NCBI GenBank assembly: GCA_031258715.1
Contig: JAIRMN010000215.1
Location: 1 to 35,057, forward strand
DNA: 35,057 bases
From: Zoogloeaceae bacterium
GTDB taxonomy: Bacteria; Pseudomonadota; Gammaproteobacteria; Burkholderiales; Rhodocyclaceae
Reading direction: 5' to 3'
Shown: positions 7,856 to 16,361 of the stretch, one piece after another
Position numbering within the stretch: position 1 is the stretch's first letter
How the letters are laid out: each line of letters starts with the position of its first letter
Notes under the pieces: model-generated
The model's input: only the letters and a program-made list of their open reading frames with translations
The model's database searches: none
What the model was told of the DNA's origin: nothing
Position numbers and translations under genes: made by a program

Positions 7856-8824
7856 ATGGTATTCGAACTTCTTCTCGGTCTCGCCATCGTCACCCAGGAT
7901 CAAATCCCCCTGCGCGCCGCGCCAGAGGAAAAGGCCGCCCGCCACGCCACGCTTTCGCAGGGTGACAATCTGGAAGTGCGCGGCGTCAAGGGCGATTACC
8001 TGCAAGTCTACGACCACCGCCGCGAACGCGCCGGATTCATCCGCGTGACACAGGCAAGCCGTTACGCGCTGACGTCCGAAGAAGCGCCGCGCCTTCGGGC
8101 GGTCGTCGATTTCCTCCAGAACCAGCCCGGCTATGAGGCACTGGGAATAGGCCATGTCGCCACCTTCTTGAAGGTCGCGCCCGAAAAGGAAATCGACGCT
8201 GACATGTTCGAGGCGCTCGGCAGGATGGCCGATCGCCTCGCCTGGCGGGCTTCCCGCATGAGCGGCGCGAATAACGCGGCGGCGGCGAAAACCGTCTCGG
8301 AACACATGGAAGTCGCCGCCACCTATGGCGTAATGGCCTACAGCATCGAACGCGACGACAAAATGACGCTCTGCTACGACGGCAAAGCCTGGCGGCGCGT
8401 GTTGGCACTGCCTTCCCGTCCGGAACAGAAGGCGCGGGCGGCGCTTTCCCTGACCCGGCACGATTGCCTAGCCTCGGCCCTGACGCCCGGCGAACGCCTG
8501 GAAGTCGATCTCTGGCGCGTCAATATCCTGGAACAGGTGTTGCAGACAGACGACAGCGAAGGCGGCTTGCCGGAACATCTTAAGAGTCGCCTGAAAATCC
8601 GCGCGGCGGGCATCTGGGCTGGCCTTGCGCACCAACTGGCGCGACGGCCGGATCGCAAGTCGGCGGAAGTATTGCAGGCTGGGCAGCAGGCCGAAGCGCA
8701 CCTGGCAGGCGTCGACAGAAAAAGCCTAGTCGACGGCGACATCACCGCCTGGCACGAGGCCACCATCCGCGTCGGCGCGTCACGCTGGAGCGCCCAGCCG
8801 CAAACCCTCGCTCTGCCTGCCTAA
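7856..8824 (+). CDS. Bacterial SH3-like domain protein, N-terminal part of a split gene
   Basis: A 322-residue frame behind an excellent AAGGAGGA. Residues of about 12-70 look like a bacterial SH3 (SH3b) domain (IPLRAAPEEKAARHATLSQG, then LEVRGVKGDYLQVYD and GFIRVTQ). The rest is mainly helical and has several Trp and Cys residues (CYDGKAW, HDCLAS, a helix around LKSRLKIRAAGIWAGLA). It stops at TAA 8822-8824. The frame continues without another stop to 9334, and the continuation looks like the C-terminal domain of the same family. An export signal is not obvious; the N-terminus is only weakly hydrophobic. The function is unknown. The stop is most simply a nonsense mutation, or a sequencing error. 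Confidence 0.6.
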   Translation: MVFELLLGLAIVTQDQIPLRAAPEEKAARHATLSQGDNLEVRGVKGDYLQVYDHRRERAGFIRVTQASRYALTSEEAPRLRAVVDFLQNQPGYEALGIGHVATFLKVAPEKEIDADMFEALGRMADRLAWRASRMSGANNAAAAKTVSEHMEVAATYGVMAYSIERDDKMTLCYDGKAWRRVLALPSRPEQKARAALSLTRHDCLASALTPGERLEVDLWRVNILEQVLQTDDSEGGLPEHLKSRLKIRAAGIWAGLAHQLARRPDRKSAEVLQAGQQAEAHLAGVDRKSLVDGDITAWHEATIRVGASRWSAQPQTLALPA

Positions 8825-8881
8825 AATCGTCCCGGCATCCGCCTTGCCGCCGGAGAACCCGGACAAACCTGCCTTACCGTC

Positions 8882-9334
8882 GTGGAAGTGGCGGACGCGA
8901 AAACCCCGCCGCCGGAGAAGCGCCAGGCTCCGGCCTCGGTTCTATCGCGCTGCACCTATGGACAGGTCTGGACTTCCTCGCTTGCGATCAGTCCCGATGG
9001 CCGGATGATGACCTTGGCCGTGCAACCCCTGGAAAACTGGCGGGAAATGTGGGCATTCCGTCTGGATGAAACCGGCTGGCAACTCGAAGTCATTCCTCCG
9101 GCGACCGAGCGTCCCGAACTGGCCTACCTCGAATTCGCGGGTTGGGCGCCCGACAACAAACAACTGCTCGTCGCCCGCGAAACCTTCGCCAACGGACGCC
9201 ACACGACCCGTTTCGAACTCTGGAACAGAGCCACGCTGAAGGTCGAAAAACACGCCGACAAACCCGGCAACCTGAACGCCTTCTACCGCTGGCAAGACCC
9301 GCTCTGGAAAGGCGGCACGATGGCGTTGCGCTGA
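8882..9334 (+). CDS. C-terminal part of the split SH3-domain gene
   Basis: This lies in the same frame as the gene at 7856 and is separated from it only by the stop at 8822. Readable protein (GEPGQTCLTV) precedes the GTG at 8882, so the GTG is not a convincing start and no Shine-Dalgarno is present. The segment reads RCTYGQVWTSSLAISPDGR, LAVQPLENWREMWAFR, YLEFAGWAPDNKQLLVARE and FYRWQDPLWKGGTMALR. This is a WD/TolB-like beta-repeat pattern that I associate with the C-terminus of SH3-containing hypothetical proteins. It is probably not translated independently. The joined gene would be 7856-9334, about 490 residues. Confidence 0.5.
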   Translation: MEVADAKTPPPEKRQAPASVLSRCTYGQVWTSSLAISPDGRMMTLAVQPLENWREMWAFRLDETGWQLEVIPPATERPELAYLEFAGWAPDNKQLLVARETFANGRHTTRFELWNRATLKVEKHADKPGNLNAFYRWQDPLWKGGTMALR

Positions 9335-9401
9335 TGACCTGGGCTATGGAGAATGAGGAGGCGAGGAGCATGGCGCGGCGTCTTGCGCCACAAATGGCAC
9401 A

Positions 9402-11027
9402 TCAGTTTGAATTGCACCCCGTCTCCTTTGTTTTACGAAAAATCATCACGCCAGTAGAACGCTCCGGATACTGTGTTCCCATCAGAATTTCCGTTTCGGG
9501 TTCATAAATTCCCGTTGCGAGGATGGCTTCAAACAAATGCGCGCTGGCCTTCGTGCCTGTAAGCCAATCCTGAGGTGTTACCATGATGACGTCTGGCGCG
9601 CAATTCAGGAGCGCCTGCCGAATATCCGGAATGGAAAAATTCAGCAAAACTGTCGTTGCGGTCAGATCGCTCAATCGGTACGTCGGCGGGAAATGCCCGG
9701 TCAGTGAATATAACAAATGTGTGCTCCCGCTGATGCTGAGGGTGCCATTTTCAGGAATGACCTTTTCGATTTCCGCAGCCACAATCAGATAGTCCAATCG
9801 ATTCGTGAACTTCTCTGGCCATTTTCCATTCGGTGCGACAGCCAATGTTTCGCGCGTTACTGGCCAATGTACCACCGCCAACACGGAACATGAAAAGTAG
9901 AGCCAGATCGCCAACAACACGATGCCTGCCACAGCAAGCATGATGTTTATTCTCTTGTTCATCCATTTCATGGTAGGCCATATCTGGATGATTTCACGCA
10001 AGGCCAATGCGCACAGTCCGGCAAAGCCGGGAAGGGCAATGGCGAAATGATAGGGGTAACATATCTTCGCGACCGCTTCGATCAAAGCCGTCAGAATAGA
10101 AAACAGCCAGAAACCAGAAGCCAGCAAGAGCGCCTTGTCGCGGCGGAAAAAGAGGGCAACCGACAATGTCGCTATGGCCAATGCGCTAAATGCCAGCGCG
10201 ATGGAAGAAGAATCGACTGCCATCCACCCATAGCCAATGAAATGGTTCAGACGCCGATCGCCGGAAATATAGCCAAATATGACGTCTAACAAACGATAGT
10301 GCGCAATGGTTTCCGCAACGCCCCCGCGCGCGATGAGGATTCCGCCAATCAATAAAATACCCGTCGCAACGCCGCCGACAAAAAACCGAAAGGCCGCTTT
10401 TTTGCCTTGCGCAACGAATGCGCAGATCAGCCCAAACAGCGCGAAAGGCGCAAACGTTTCCCGGAGCACGACAGCCAATGCCGTCAAGGCACCCGCCATC
10501 CACCAGGCGTTTCCGGATTCCTTGTTCTGAATAGCGCCCGTTCCGATATACAACGCCAGCAACAAGGGAACAAAGGCCGCAGTAATGCTGTTCTTGAAGC
10601 CGCCGTCGATAAAAACATCTTGGTTCAGGGTAAAGGTAAAAACCAGAGTGATGAGCGCCGCGCCTGTATTGCTGCCAGATACTTTTGCCAATACCTTGTA
10701 CAGCAAAAACGCCATGATGACGGCCACACCCAGATCAATCAGCCGCAACGCAATAAAAGGGTTGTATTGCAGGGAAAATACCCATGAGCACAACATGGGA
10801 TAAAAGGAAAGTCCGCCAACATCCGGGATGCCCTGTCCATTGGCAAGGCTGCGGTGAATCTGCTGCGTGAGGTAGGCGTGATAGCCATCATCCGATACCG
10901 GAGGATAACCCAATAGCATCAGGCGCGGAAAAACCGTTCCCGCCAGGATGACGCTTGTCAATAGCGCCGCGTCGCCAATCCGCGAATTCCTGGGCGCCTG
11001 GAAGTCACGGACGGAAAGTGTCGTCAT
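9402..11027 (-). CDS. Membrane glycosyltransferase, GT-C fold (GT39/ArnT-like)
   Basis: A 541-residue integral membrane protein with around ten to twelve hydrophobic helices. The first periplasmic loop carries the acidic pair YPPVSDDGYHAY (Asp46-Asp47), which in GT-C enzymes helps bind the polyprenyl-phosphate sugar donor. The C-terminal third is soluble (about 400-541). Such enzymes transfer sugars to lipids, glycans or proteins at the periplasmic face; the substrate here cannot be told. Base composition and codon use are visibly more AT-rich than in flanking genes (many AAA, ATT, TTT codons), suggesting later acquisition. No glycan cluster surrounds it. It lies alone between two repeat A copies. 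Confidence 0.7.
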   Translation of the reverse strand: MTTLSVRDFQAPRNSRIGDAALLTSVILAGTVFPRLMLLGYPPVSDDGYHAYLTQQIHRSLANGQGIPDVGGLSFYPMLCSWVFSLQYNPFIALRLIDLGVAVIMAFLLYKVLAKVSGSNTGAALITLVFTFTLNQDVFIDGGFKNSITAAFVPLLLALYIGTGAIQNKESGNAWWMAGALTALAVVLRETFAPFALFGLICAFVAQGKKAAFRFFVGGVATGILLIGGILIARGGVAETIAHYRLLDVIFGYISGDRRLNHFIGYGWMAVDSSSIALAFSALAIATLSVALFFRRDKALLLASGFWLFSILTALIEAVAKICYPYHFAIALPGFAGLCALALREIIQIWPTMKWMNKRINIMLAVAGIVLLAIWLYFSCSVLAVVHWPVTRETLAVAPNGKWPEKFTNRLDYLIVAAEIEKVIPENGTLSISGSTHLLYSLTGHFPPTYRLSDLTATTVLLNFSIPDIRQALLNCAPDVIMVTPQDWLTGTKASAHLFEAILATGIYEPETEILMGTQYPERSTGVMIFRKTKETGCNSN

Positions 11028-11095
11028 ATCGGGTCAAGCTGGTTGTTATCGCGCCCGGAGGTTTGGCGCGTCAGAGGGGAGAAGCGTAGCATGTT

Positions 11096-11322
11096 TTCAT
11101 CCAAAAACTAACTCCGGTTTGAAACCCCGCCCGATCGAGCGGCGCGAAGGCTGAGACCCCTTACTTACGGCCGGGGTTTCGACCGTAGCCATTGGGGAGG
11201 GGAGAGAAACCCCTTCCCAATGGCGTTAGACCGACAGCCCTGAAGGGCTGTCGCTAATTTCTTGCTTGAAAAACGCACTCCGGGTTGAAATCCCGGCCAT
11301 TGACGAGGCGCGGAAGGTTGTC
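11096..11322 (+). repeat. Dispersed repeat family A, copy 2 (long form plus degenerate second unit)
   Basis: The shared core CCAAAAACTAACTCCGG begins at 11101. It is followed by an imperfect first hairpin, the hairpin ATTGGGGAGGGG / CCCCTTCCCAAT (11191-11221) and the perfect hairpin GACAGCCC-TGAA-GGGCTGTC (11233-11252). From about 11263 a degenerate second unit follows (AAAAACGCACTCCGGGTTGAAATCCCGG and so on, compared with the first unit). The copy lies between the glycosyltransferase start and the gcv promoter. Confidence 0.75.
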
Positions 11323-11357
11323 GTGGCGTGTCATCCTGTTCGGCTTCCTGTTTTCGT

Positions 11358-11393
11358 CAGATGTCTGACATCTGGCCGCCGACCTGCTATAGT
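11358..11393 (+). promoter_or_regulatory. gcv promoter with a palindromic operator over the -35
   Basis: CTGACA (11365-11370), a 17-bp spacer and TATAGT (11388-11393), preceded by TG as in an extended -10, form a good sigma-70-type promoter. The -35 sits inside the exact palindrome CAGATGTC-T-GACATCTG (11358-11374). Its core GTCTGAC fits the GT-NNN-AC pattern of GntR/FadR-family operators. The start of transcription would fall near 11400, just before the riboswitch. Which regulator binds is not known. Confidence 0.6.
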
Positions 11394-11403
11394 GCCTTCA
11401 CTT

Positions 11404-11622
11404 CATGGGAGAGCGCAGGTCGACGCAGGACCTGCCGCCGAAGGCGCAACGCACCCGCAAACGCTCAGGCAGAAGGACCGTGGGGTCGGCGGCTCGCGTG
11501 TAGCGGGGCTGCCGCGACTCTGGAGAGCAGGCGCCGGTTTTCGGGCGCTCACCGATGGGGCAAACGGCCATCCGGGTTTTGAGGATGGCCGCAATCTCTC
11601 AGGTATCGAGGACAGGGGGGTG
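11404..11622 (+). ncRNA. Tandem glycine riboswitch
   Basis: Two successive aptamers with the conserved glycine-riboswitch segments are visible. Aptamer 1 has ATGGGAGAGCGC, CGCCGAAGGCGCAAC and CGCTCAGGCAGAAGGACCG. Aptamer 2 has CTCTGGAGAGCAGGCGCC, CACCGATGGGGCAAACG and CTCTCAGGTATCGAGGACAGGGGGG. They lie head to tail about 45 nt before the gcvT start, where this class normally activates glycine catabolism when glycine binds. No obvious intrinsic terminator lies between aptamer 2 and gcvT, so control of translation is possible. Confidence 0.92.
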
Positions 11623-11665
11623 GAACACGTTGTATTTTTCGCGCCTTTCATCTTCGGGGATTGAT

Positions 11666-12775
11666 ATGCTTAAAACTACGGTACTGAATGCCGCGCACCG
11701 CGCGCTCCACGCCCGCATGGTGGATTTCGGCGGCTGGGAAATGCCAGTCAATTACGGCTCCCAGATTGAGGAACACCATGCCGTCCGTCGTGACGCGGGC
11801 ATGTTCGATGTTTCCCACATGTGCGCCGTGGACGCGACCGGTCCTGAGATCAAGACCTTTTTGCGGCGCTTGCTCGCCAATGACGTTGGCAAGCTCAGGA
11901 CGCCGGGGAAAGCCCTCTACAGCGCCATGCTGAACGAATCCGGCGGCGTGGTGGATGACATGATCGTCTATCGTCTCGACGATGCCCATTACCGCGTTGT
12001 CATCAACGCGGGGACGACGGACAAGGATTTGGCGTGGATGTCGGCGCGGTTGGAAGACTGGCGGCTGGCGGCAATCCTGACGCCCTTGAAGGGCGAGCGG
12101 GAAGCTGGGATGATTGCCGTGCAGGGGCCGAACGCCCGTGAAAGAGTCTGGGCGGCGCTACCGGAAATCAGGGGGCTTACGGAAAACCTGCCGCCTTTTT
12201 TTGGCGTGCCCGTTTCGACATCCGCCTATGGTGAACTCTTCGTCGCCACGACCGGCTATACGGGCGAGAACGGATTTGAGCTTACGCTCGTTGCCGCGCG
12301 GACGGAAAAACTCTGGAACGCCCTCTTGTCCGCGAACATAAAGCCCTGCGGGTTGGGCGCGCGCGATACCTTGCGTCTGGAGGCGGGCATGAATCTTTAT
12401 GGACAGGACATGGATGAAGAGACTTCGCCCCTGGACGCGGGCATGGCCTGGTGCACCGATCTGGCTTCCGACCGGGATTTCGTCGGTAAAGGCGCCTTGC
12501 TCGCCCAGGGGCGGCGCCATGCCTTTCTCGGCCTGAAGCTCCTGGAAAAGGGCGTGTTGCGCGCCCATCAGAAAGTTCGCATGCCGCAGGGCGAGGGCGA
12601 GATTACCAGCGGCGGCTTTTCGCCGACGCTGAAAGTCGCCATCGCGCTGGCGCGCCTGCCTCTGGGCGTGGCCGTGGGCGACCGCGCCGAAGTGGAGATT
12701 CGCGGCAAATGGCTGCCGGTCGAAGTCGTCAGGCCGCCGTTTATCCGCCACGGGAAGGCGGTTGGCGCAAAATGA
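11666..12775 (+). CDS. gcvT: Glycine cleavage system T protein (aminomethyltransferase)
   Basis: A 369-residue protein. It transfers the methylene group from the aminomethyl-lipoyl arm of GcvH to tetrahydrofolate and releases ammonia. The opening (LKTTVLNAAHRALHARMVDFGGWEMPVNYG, shown here only as landmarks HARMVDF and GGWEMPV), FDVSHM, the central GYTGENGFEL and [14 protein letters not shown] are family signatures. The ATG at 11666 follows GGGGA. An in-frame extension upstream would run into the riboswitch and is rejected. The length is normal. It is the first gene of gcvT-gcvH-gcvP and lies under glycine riboswitch control. Confidence 0.97.
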   Translation: MLKTTVLNAAHRALHARMVDFGGWEMPVNYGSQIEEHHAVRRDAGMFDVSHMCAVDATGPEIKTFLRRLLANDVGKLRTPGKALYSAMLNESGGVVDDMIVYRLDDAHYRVVINAGTTDKDLAWMSARLEDWRLAAILTPLKGEREAGMIAVQGPNARERVWAALPEIRGLTENLPPFFGVPVSTSAYGELFVATTGYTGENGFELTLVAARTEKLWNALLSANIKPCGLGARDTLRLEAGMNLYGQDMDEETSPLDAGMAWCTDLASDRDFVGKGALLAQGRRHAFLGLKLLEKGVLRAHQKVRMPQGEGEITSGGFSPTLKVAIALARLPLGVAVGDRAEVEIRGKWLPVEVVRPPFIRHGKAVGAK

Positions 12776-12804
12776 AAAACAGCCTCGCGTTTCGGGGTTT
12801 GGAC

Positions 12805-12847
12805 GCGACGAGACATCGTATGCCGGGGAGGGTGTCGCGTCGCTTTT
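12805..12847 (+). terminator. Stem-loop between gcvT and gcvH, possible attenuator
   Basis: GCGACGAGACA (12805-12815) pairs with TGTCGCGTCGC (12833-12843), 10 of 11 positions matching, and TTTT follows. The loop of 17 nt is long for an intrinsic terminator, so partial termination or an RNA-stability role is also possible. Confidence 0.4.
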
Positions 12848-12925
12848 CATGGGGTCGGAATCCAGGTTTTTCTGGTTTCGGACTTCGGTTTCCTGGCGGG
12901 AAGCGGCATTTTTGGACGATTGCAA

Positions 12926-13309
12926 ATGATCATACCGAATGAACTGAAATACACGCGCACGCACGAATGGGTGCGCCTCGAAACCGATGGCGCGCTCTCT
13001 GTGGGCATTACCGACCATGCGCAGGAACTGCTGGGCGATCTGGTTTTTGTGGAATTGCCGGAAGTCGGCAGGACGCTGGCGGCGGAAGAAGCCTGCGTGG
13101 TGCTGGAATCCGTCAAGGCTGCCGCGGACACTTACGCGCCCGTGGCCGGAAGCGTGGTCGCCGTCAATGAAGAGGTGGTTGCCGCGCCGGAGCGCATCAA
13201 CCGGGATGCCTATGCCGCCTGGTTATTCCGGCTCGCGCCCGCCAATGCCGCCGACCTGGAAAAGCTCCTGGACGCCGCCGCTTACAAGGCCGCCATCGAC
13301 GCGCAATGA
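12926..13309 (+). CDS. gcvH: Glycine cleavage system H protein (lipoyl carrier)
   Basis: A 127-residue protein that carries the aminomethyl intermediate on a lipoyl-lysine between GcvP, GcvT and the L protein. The lipoylation site is in [16 protein letters not shown], with Lys64, the position usual for GcvH. THEWVRLE and [19 protein letters not shown] are family landmarks. The ATG at 12926 gives the standard length; a TTG two codons upstream is less likely. The Shine-Dalgarno is weak. It is preceded by 150 bp containing a stem-loop, so its expression may differ from that of gcvT. gcvP follows after 34 bp. Confidence 0.96.
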   Translation: MIIPNELKYTRTHEWVRLETDGALSVGITDHAQELLGDLVFVELPEVGRTLAAEEACVVLESVKAAADTYAPVAGSVVAVNEEVVAAPERINRDAYAAWLFRLAPANAADLEKLLDAAAYKAAIDAQ

Positions 13310-13343
13310 CGCGCTTTTCGTCTTTCACTTTTGGTTTTCGACC

Positions 13344-16205
13344 ATGACCGCTCCACCCCTTGCCGACCTGTTGCGACAGGATGATTTCATCGCCCGCCAT
13401 CTTGGGCCTGACCCCGCCGAACAGTCGGAAATGCTGGCCGCCATCGGCGCGGATAGCCTGGACGAACTGATGGCGCAGACCCTGCCCGCCACCATTCGCC
13501 TGTCCGCCGCCCTGGATTTGCCGCCGCCGCGTCCGGAGCATCAGGCATTGCGCGATCTGAAGCGCATCGCGCGAAAGAACACGCTGAAAAAAAACCTGAT
13601 CGGCCAAGGCTATCACGATACCTTGCTGCCCAGCGTCATCTTGCGTAACGTGCTGGAAAATCCCGGTTGGTATACCGCCTACACCCCTTATCAGGCGGAA
13701 ATCGCGCAGGGGCGGCTGGAGGCGCTGCTCACTTTTCAGCAGGTAATCATCGATCTGACCGGGCTGGATCTGGCGAACGCTTCCCTGCTTGACGAGGCCA
13801 CGGCTGCCGCCGAAGCCATGACCATGGCGCGGCGCCTGAGCAAGTCGGCTTCCCGCCGTTTTTTTGTCGATAGCGCCGCCTTTTCGCAAACTGTGGACGT
13901 GCTGAAGACCCGCGCCGCCGGTTTTGGCTTTGAACTGGCGTTGGGCGACGCGAACGACGCGGCGCGCCATGAAGTCTTCGGCGCCCTGCTGCAATATCCG
14001 GACGAAAAAGGCGCGGTTCGTGACTTGAGCGCCGCCATTGCCGAATTGAAGGCGACGGGCGCGATCGCCATCGTCGCCGCCGACATCATGGCGCTGGCCC
14101 TCTTGAAGTCGCCCGGCGAAATGGGGGCGGACATTGCCCTGGGTTCCAGCCAGCGTTTTGGCGTTCCCTGCGGCTTCGGCGGCCCGCACGCCGCCTTTTT
14201 CGCCGCCCGCGCCGCCCATGCCCGCGCCATGCCGGGACGCATCATCGGCGTCTCGCGCGACGCCAATGGCAGACCGGCGCTACGCATGGCGCTGCAAACC
14301 CGTGAACAGCACATCCGGCGGGAAAAGGCCAATTCCAATATTTGCACCGCGCAGGCGCTCCTGGCCAACATGGCGGGGTTTTATGCCGTCTATCACGGGC
14401 AGAAGGGGATCGGCCTCATCGCGCGGCGCATTCACCGCCTTGCCGCGATACTCGACGCGGGACTACAGGACGCGGGCATTCGCCAGTCGAATCCGGCGTA
14501 TTTCGACACCCTGCGCCTCGAAGCGGGCGATCGGGCGCGCGCCCTGTATCAGGACGCGCAGGCGGCGGGCTACAACCTGCGCCTGCGAGACGGGGAAATC
14601 GGCATTGCCGTCAATGAAGCGACCACGCCGGAAGATGTTGCCGCGCTGCTTTTCGTCATGACTGGCAGGACGCCCGACCTTGCCGCGCTGGATGCCCGCG
14701 TGGCCGCCCACGACCCGGCGCTGCCGGATGCCCTGCTGCGCCATGACGCTATCCTGACGCATCCCGTATTCAACCGGCATCACACGGAACACGCGATGAC
14801 GCGCTACCTGAAAAAGCTGCAAAACCGCGATTTGGCGCTCGATCACGCCATGATTCCGCTGGGATCCTGCACCATGAAGCTGAACGCCGCCAGTGCGATG
14901 CTGCCGGTTTCCTGGCCGGAATTTGCCGAATTGCACCCCTTCGCGCCCGGCGATCAAACCCTGGGATACCGGGAAATACTCTCCCAGCTTACCGGGTGGT
15001 TGAAGGCCATTACCGGATTCGACGCCATCTGTATGCAGCCCAATTCCGGCGCACAGGGCGAATACGCGGGGCTGATGACGATTCGCCGCTATCACGCGAG
15101 CCGTGGCGAAGCCAGGCGCGATGTCTGCCTGATCCCCAAGTCGGCGCACGGCACCAATCCGGCTTCCGCGCGGATGGCGGGCATGAAGGTGGTGGAAGTC
15201 GAGTGCGACGCGGCGGGCAACGTGGCCATGGACGACCTCAGGGCCAAGGCCGAAACCCACGCCGGCGCGCTGGCGGCGCTGATGCTCACCTATCCTTCCA
15301 CGCATGGCCTGTTCGAGGAAAATCCGCGGGAAATCTGCGCGCTCATCCACGCCCACGGCGGGCAGGTCTATATGGACGGCGCCAACCTGAACGCCCAGGT
15401 GGGGCTGACCGCGCCCGGCTTCATCGGCGCGGACGTGTCGCACATGAACCTGCATAAAACCTTCGCCATCCCGCACGGCGGCGGCGGGCCAGGCATGGGG
15501 CCGATTGGCCTGAAGGCGCACCTCGTCCCCTTCATGCCCGGACACGTCATGGCCCAGGAGACGCGAAGCGACGAGGCCCAGGGCGCGGTCGCCGCCGCGC
15601 CTTTCGGTTCCGCCTCCATCCTGCCGATTGCCTGGATGTACATCGCCATGATGGGCGGCGCGGGATTGAAACGCGCGACAGAAATCGCCATCCTCAACGC
15701 CAACTACCTCGCCCGCCGCCTGAACGCGCACTATCCGGTGCTGCACACAGGCAGGAACGGGCGCGTGGCGCACGAGTGCATTCTCGACATCCGTCCGGTC
15801 AAGGCCGCGACGGGCGTCACGGAAACCGACATCGCCAAGCGGCTGATGGACTATGGCTTTCACGCGCCCACCGTGAGTTTCCCCGTCCCCGGCGCGCTGA
15901 TGGTGGAGCCGACGGAATCCGAAAACAAGGCCGAACTGGATCGCTTCATCGCGGCCTTGATCGCCATCCGCGACGAAATCCGCCAGATCGAAAACGGCGT
16001 CTGGCCCCGGGACGACAATCCGCTGAAACACGCCCCGCACACCCAGGAGACGCTTTCCGCCGCCGACTGGCCGCGCCCGTACAGCCGCGAGATCGCCGCC
16101 TTCCCCCTGCCCTGGGTCAGGGAAAACAAATTCTGGCCCGCCGTGGGACGGATCGACGATGTGTACGGCGACCGGAACCTGGCCTGCGGCCTGGGCTGGG
16201 AATAG
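13344..16205 (+). CDS. gcvP: Glycine dehydrogenase (decarboxylating), P protein
   Basis: A 953-residue one-chain P protein, which decarboxylates glycine on pyridoxal phosphate and passes the aminomethyl group to GcvH. It is two homologous halves fused. The PLP lysine lies in [20 protein letters not shown] in the C-terminal half. The N-terminus [11 protein letters not shown] and the internal [14 protein letters not shown] and [12 protein letters not shown] are diagnostic. The ATG at 13344 was preferred because it gives the family N-terminus; the frame is open far upstream across gcvH in another reading. The L protein (lipoamide dehydrogenase) is not in the window. Confidence 0.97.
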   Translation: MTAPPLADLLRQDDFIARHLGPDPAEQSEMLAAIGADSLDELMAQTLPATIRLSAALDLPPPRPEHQALRDLKRIARKNTLKKNLIGQGYHDTLLPSVILRNVLENPGWYTAYTPYQAEIAQGRLEALLTFQQVIIDLTGLDLANASLLDEATAAAEAMTMARRLSKSASRRFFVDSAAFSQTVDVLKTRAAGFGFELALGDANDAARHEVFGALLQYPDEKGAVRDLSAAIAELKATGAIAIVAADIMALALLKSPGEMGADIALGSSQRFGVPCGFGGPHAAFFAARAAHARAMPGRIIGVSRDANGRPALRMALQTREQHIRREKANSNICTAQALLANMAGFYAVYHGQKGIGLIARRIHRLAAILDAGLQDAGIRQSNPAYFDTLRLEAGDRARALYQDAQAAGYNLRLRDGEIGIAVNEATTPEDVAALLFVMTGRTPDLAALDARVAAHDPALPDALLRHDAILTHPVFNRHHTEHAMTRYLKKLQNRDLALDHAMIPLGSCTMKLNAASAMLPVSWPEFAELHPFAPGDQTLGYREILSQLTGWLKAITGFDAICMQPNSGAQGEYAGLMTIRRYHASRGEARRDVCLIPKSAHGTNPASARMAGMKVVEVECDAAGNVAMDDLRAKAETHAGALAALMLTYPSTHGLFEENPREICALIHAHGGQVYMDGANLNAQVGLTAPGFIGADVSHMNLHKTFAIPHGGGGPGMGPIGLKAHLVPFMPGHVMAQETRSDEAQGAVAAAPFGSASILPIAWMYIAMMGGAGLKRATEIAILNANYLARRLNAHYPVLHTGRNGRVAHECILDIRPVKAATGVTETDIAKRLMDYGFHAPTVSFPVPGALMVEPTESENKAELDRFIAALIAIRDEIRQIENGVWPRDDNPLKHAPHTQETLSAADWPRPYSREIAAFPLPWVRENKFWPAVGRIDDVYGDRNLACGLGWE

Positions 16206-16290
16206 AGGACAGAGGACAGAAAAGTTGCCGGCGTATCAAGCCGCGGGTCAGGCATCTGGATTGCCTCGTCGTTTCGAGCCTCGAGCTTGA
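16206..16290 (+). repeat. Dispersed repeat family B, copy 2
   Basis: This starts directly after the gcvP stop: AGGACAGAGGACAGAAAAGTT, then GCCGGCGTATCAAGCCG, AGGCATCTGGATTGCCTCG and TCGTTTCGAGCCTCGAGC. The head has two GAGGACA units and the tail matches the other copies. Confidence 0.6.
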
Positions 16291-16313
16291 CGGTCAATCC
16301 GCGTTTCCTGGGC

Positions 16314-16343
16314 AAAAAAAACGGAGACCGGAGTCTCCGTTTT
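16314..16343 (-). terminator. Rho-independent terminator of the porin gene
   Basis: The perfect 8-bp stem ACGGAGAC / GTCTCCGT (16321-16328, 16333-16340) has a 4-nt loop. On the minus strand it is followed by seven T residues (16320-16314), 20 bp after the porin stop codon. A shorter T-run on the plus side might give weak termination for gcvP too. Confidence 0.85.
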
Positions 16344-16361
16344 GGCGTATCGGAACGAAAA

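Noticed and set aside
12987-13343. N-terminal extension of gcvP across gcvH
   Set aside because: This frame lies over gcvH in another phase and gives a low-complexity protein unlike any P protein N-terminus.
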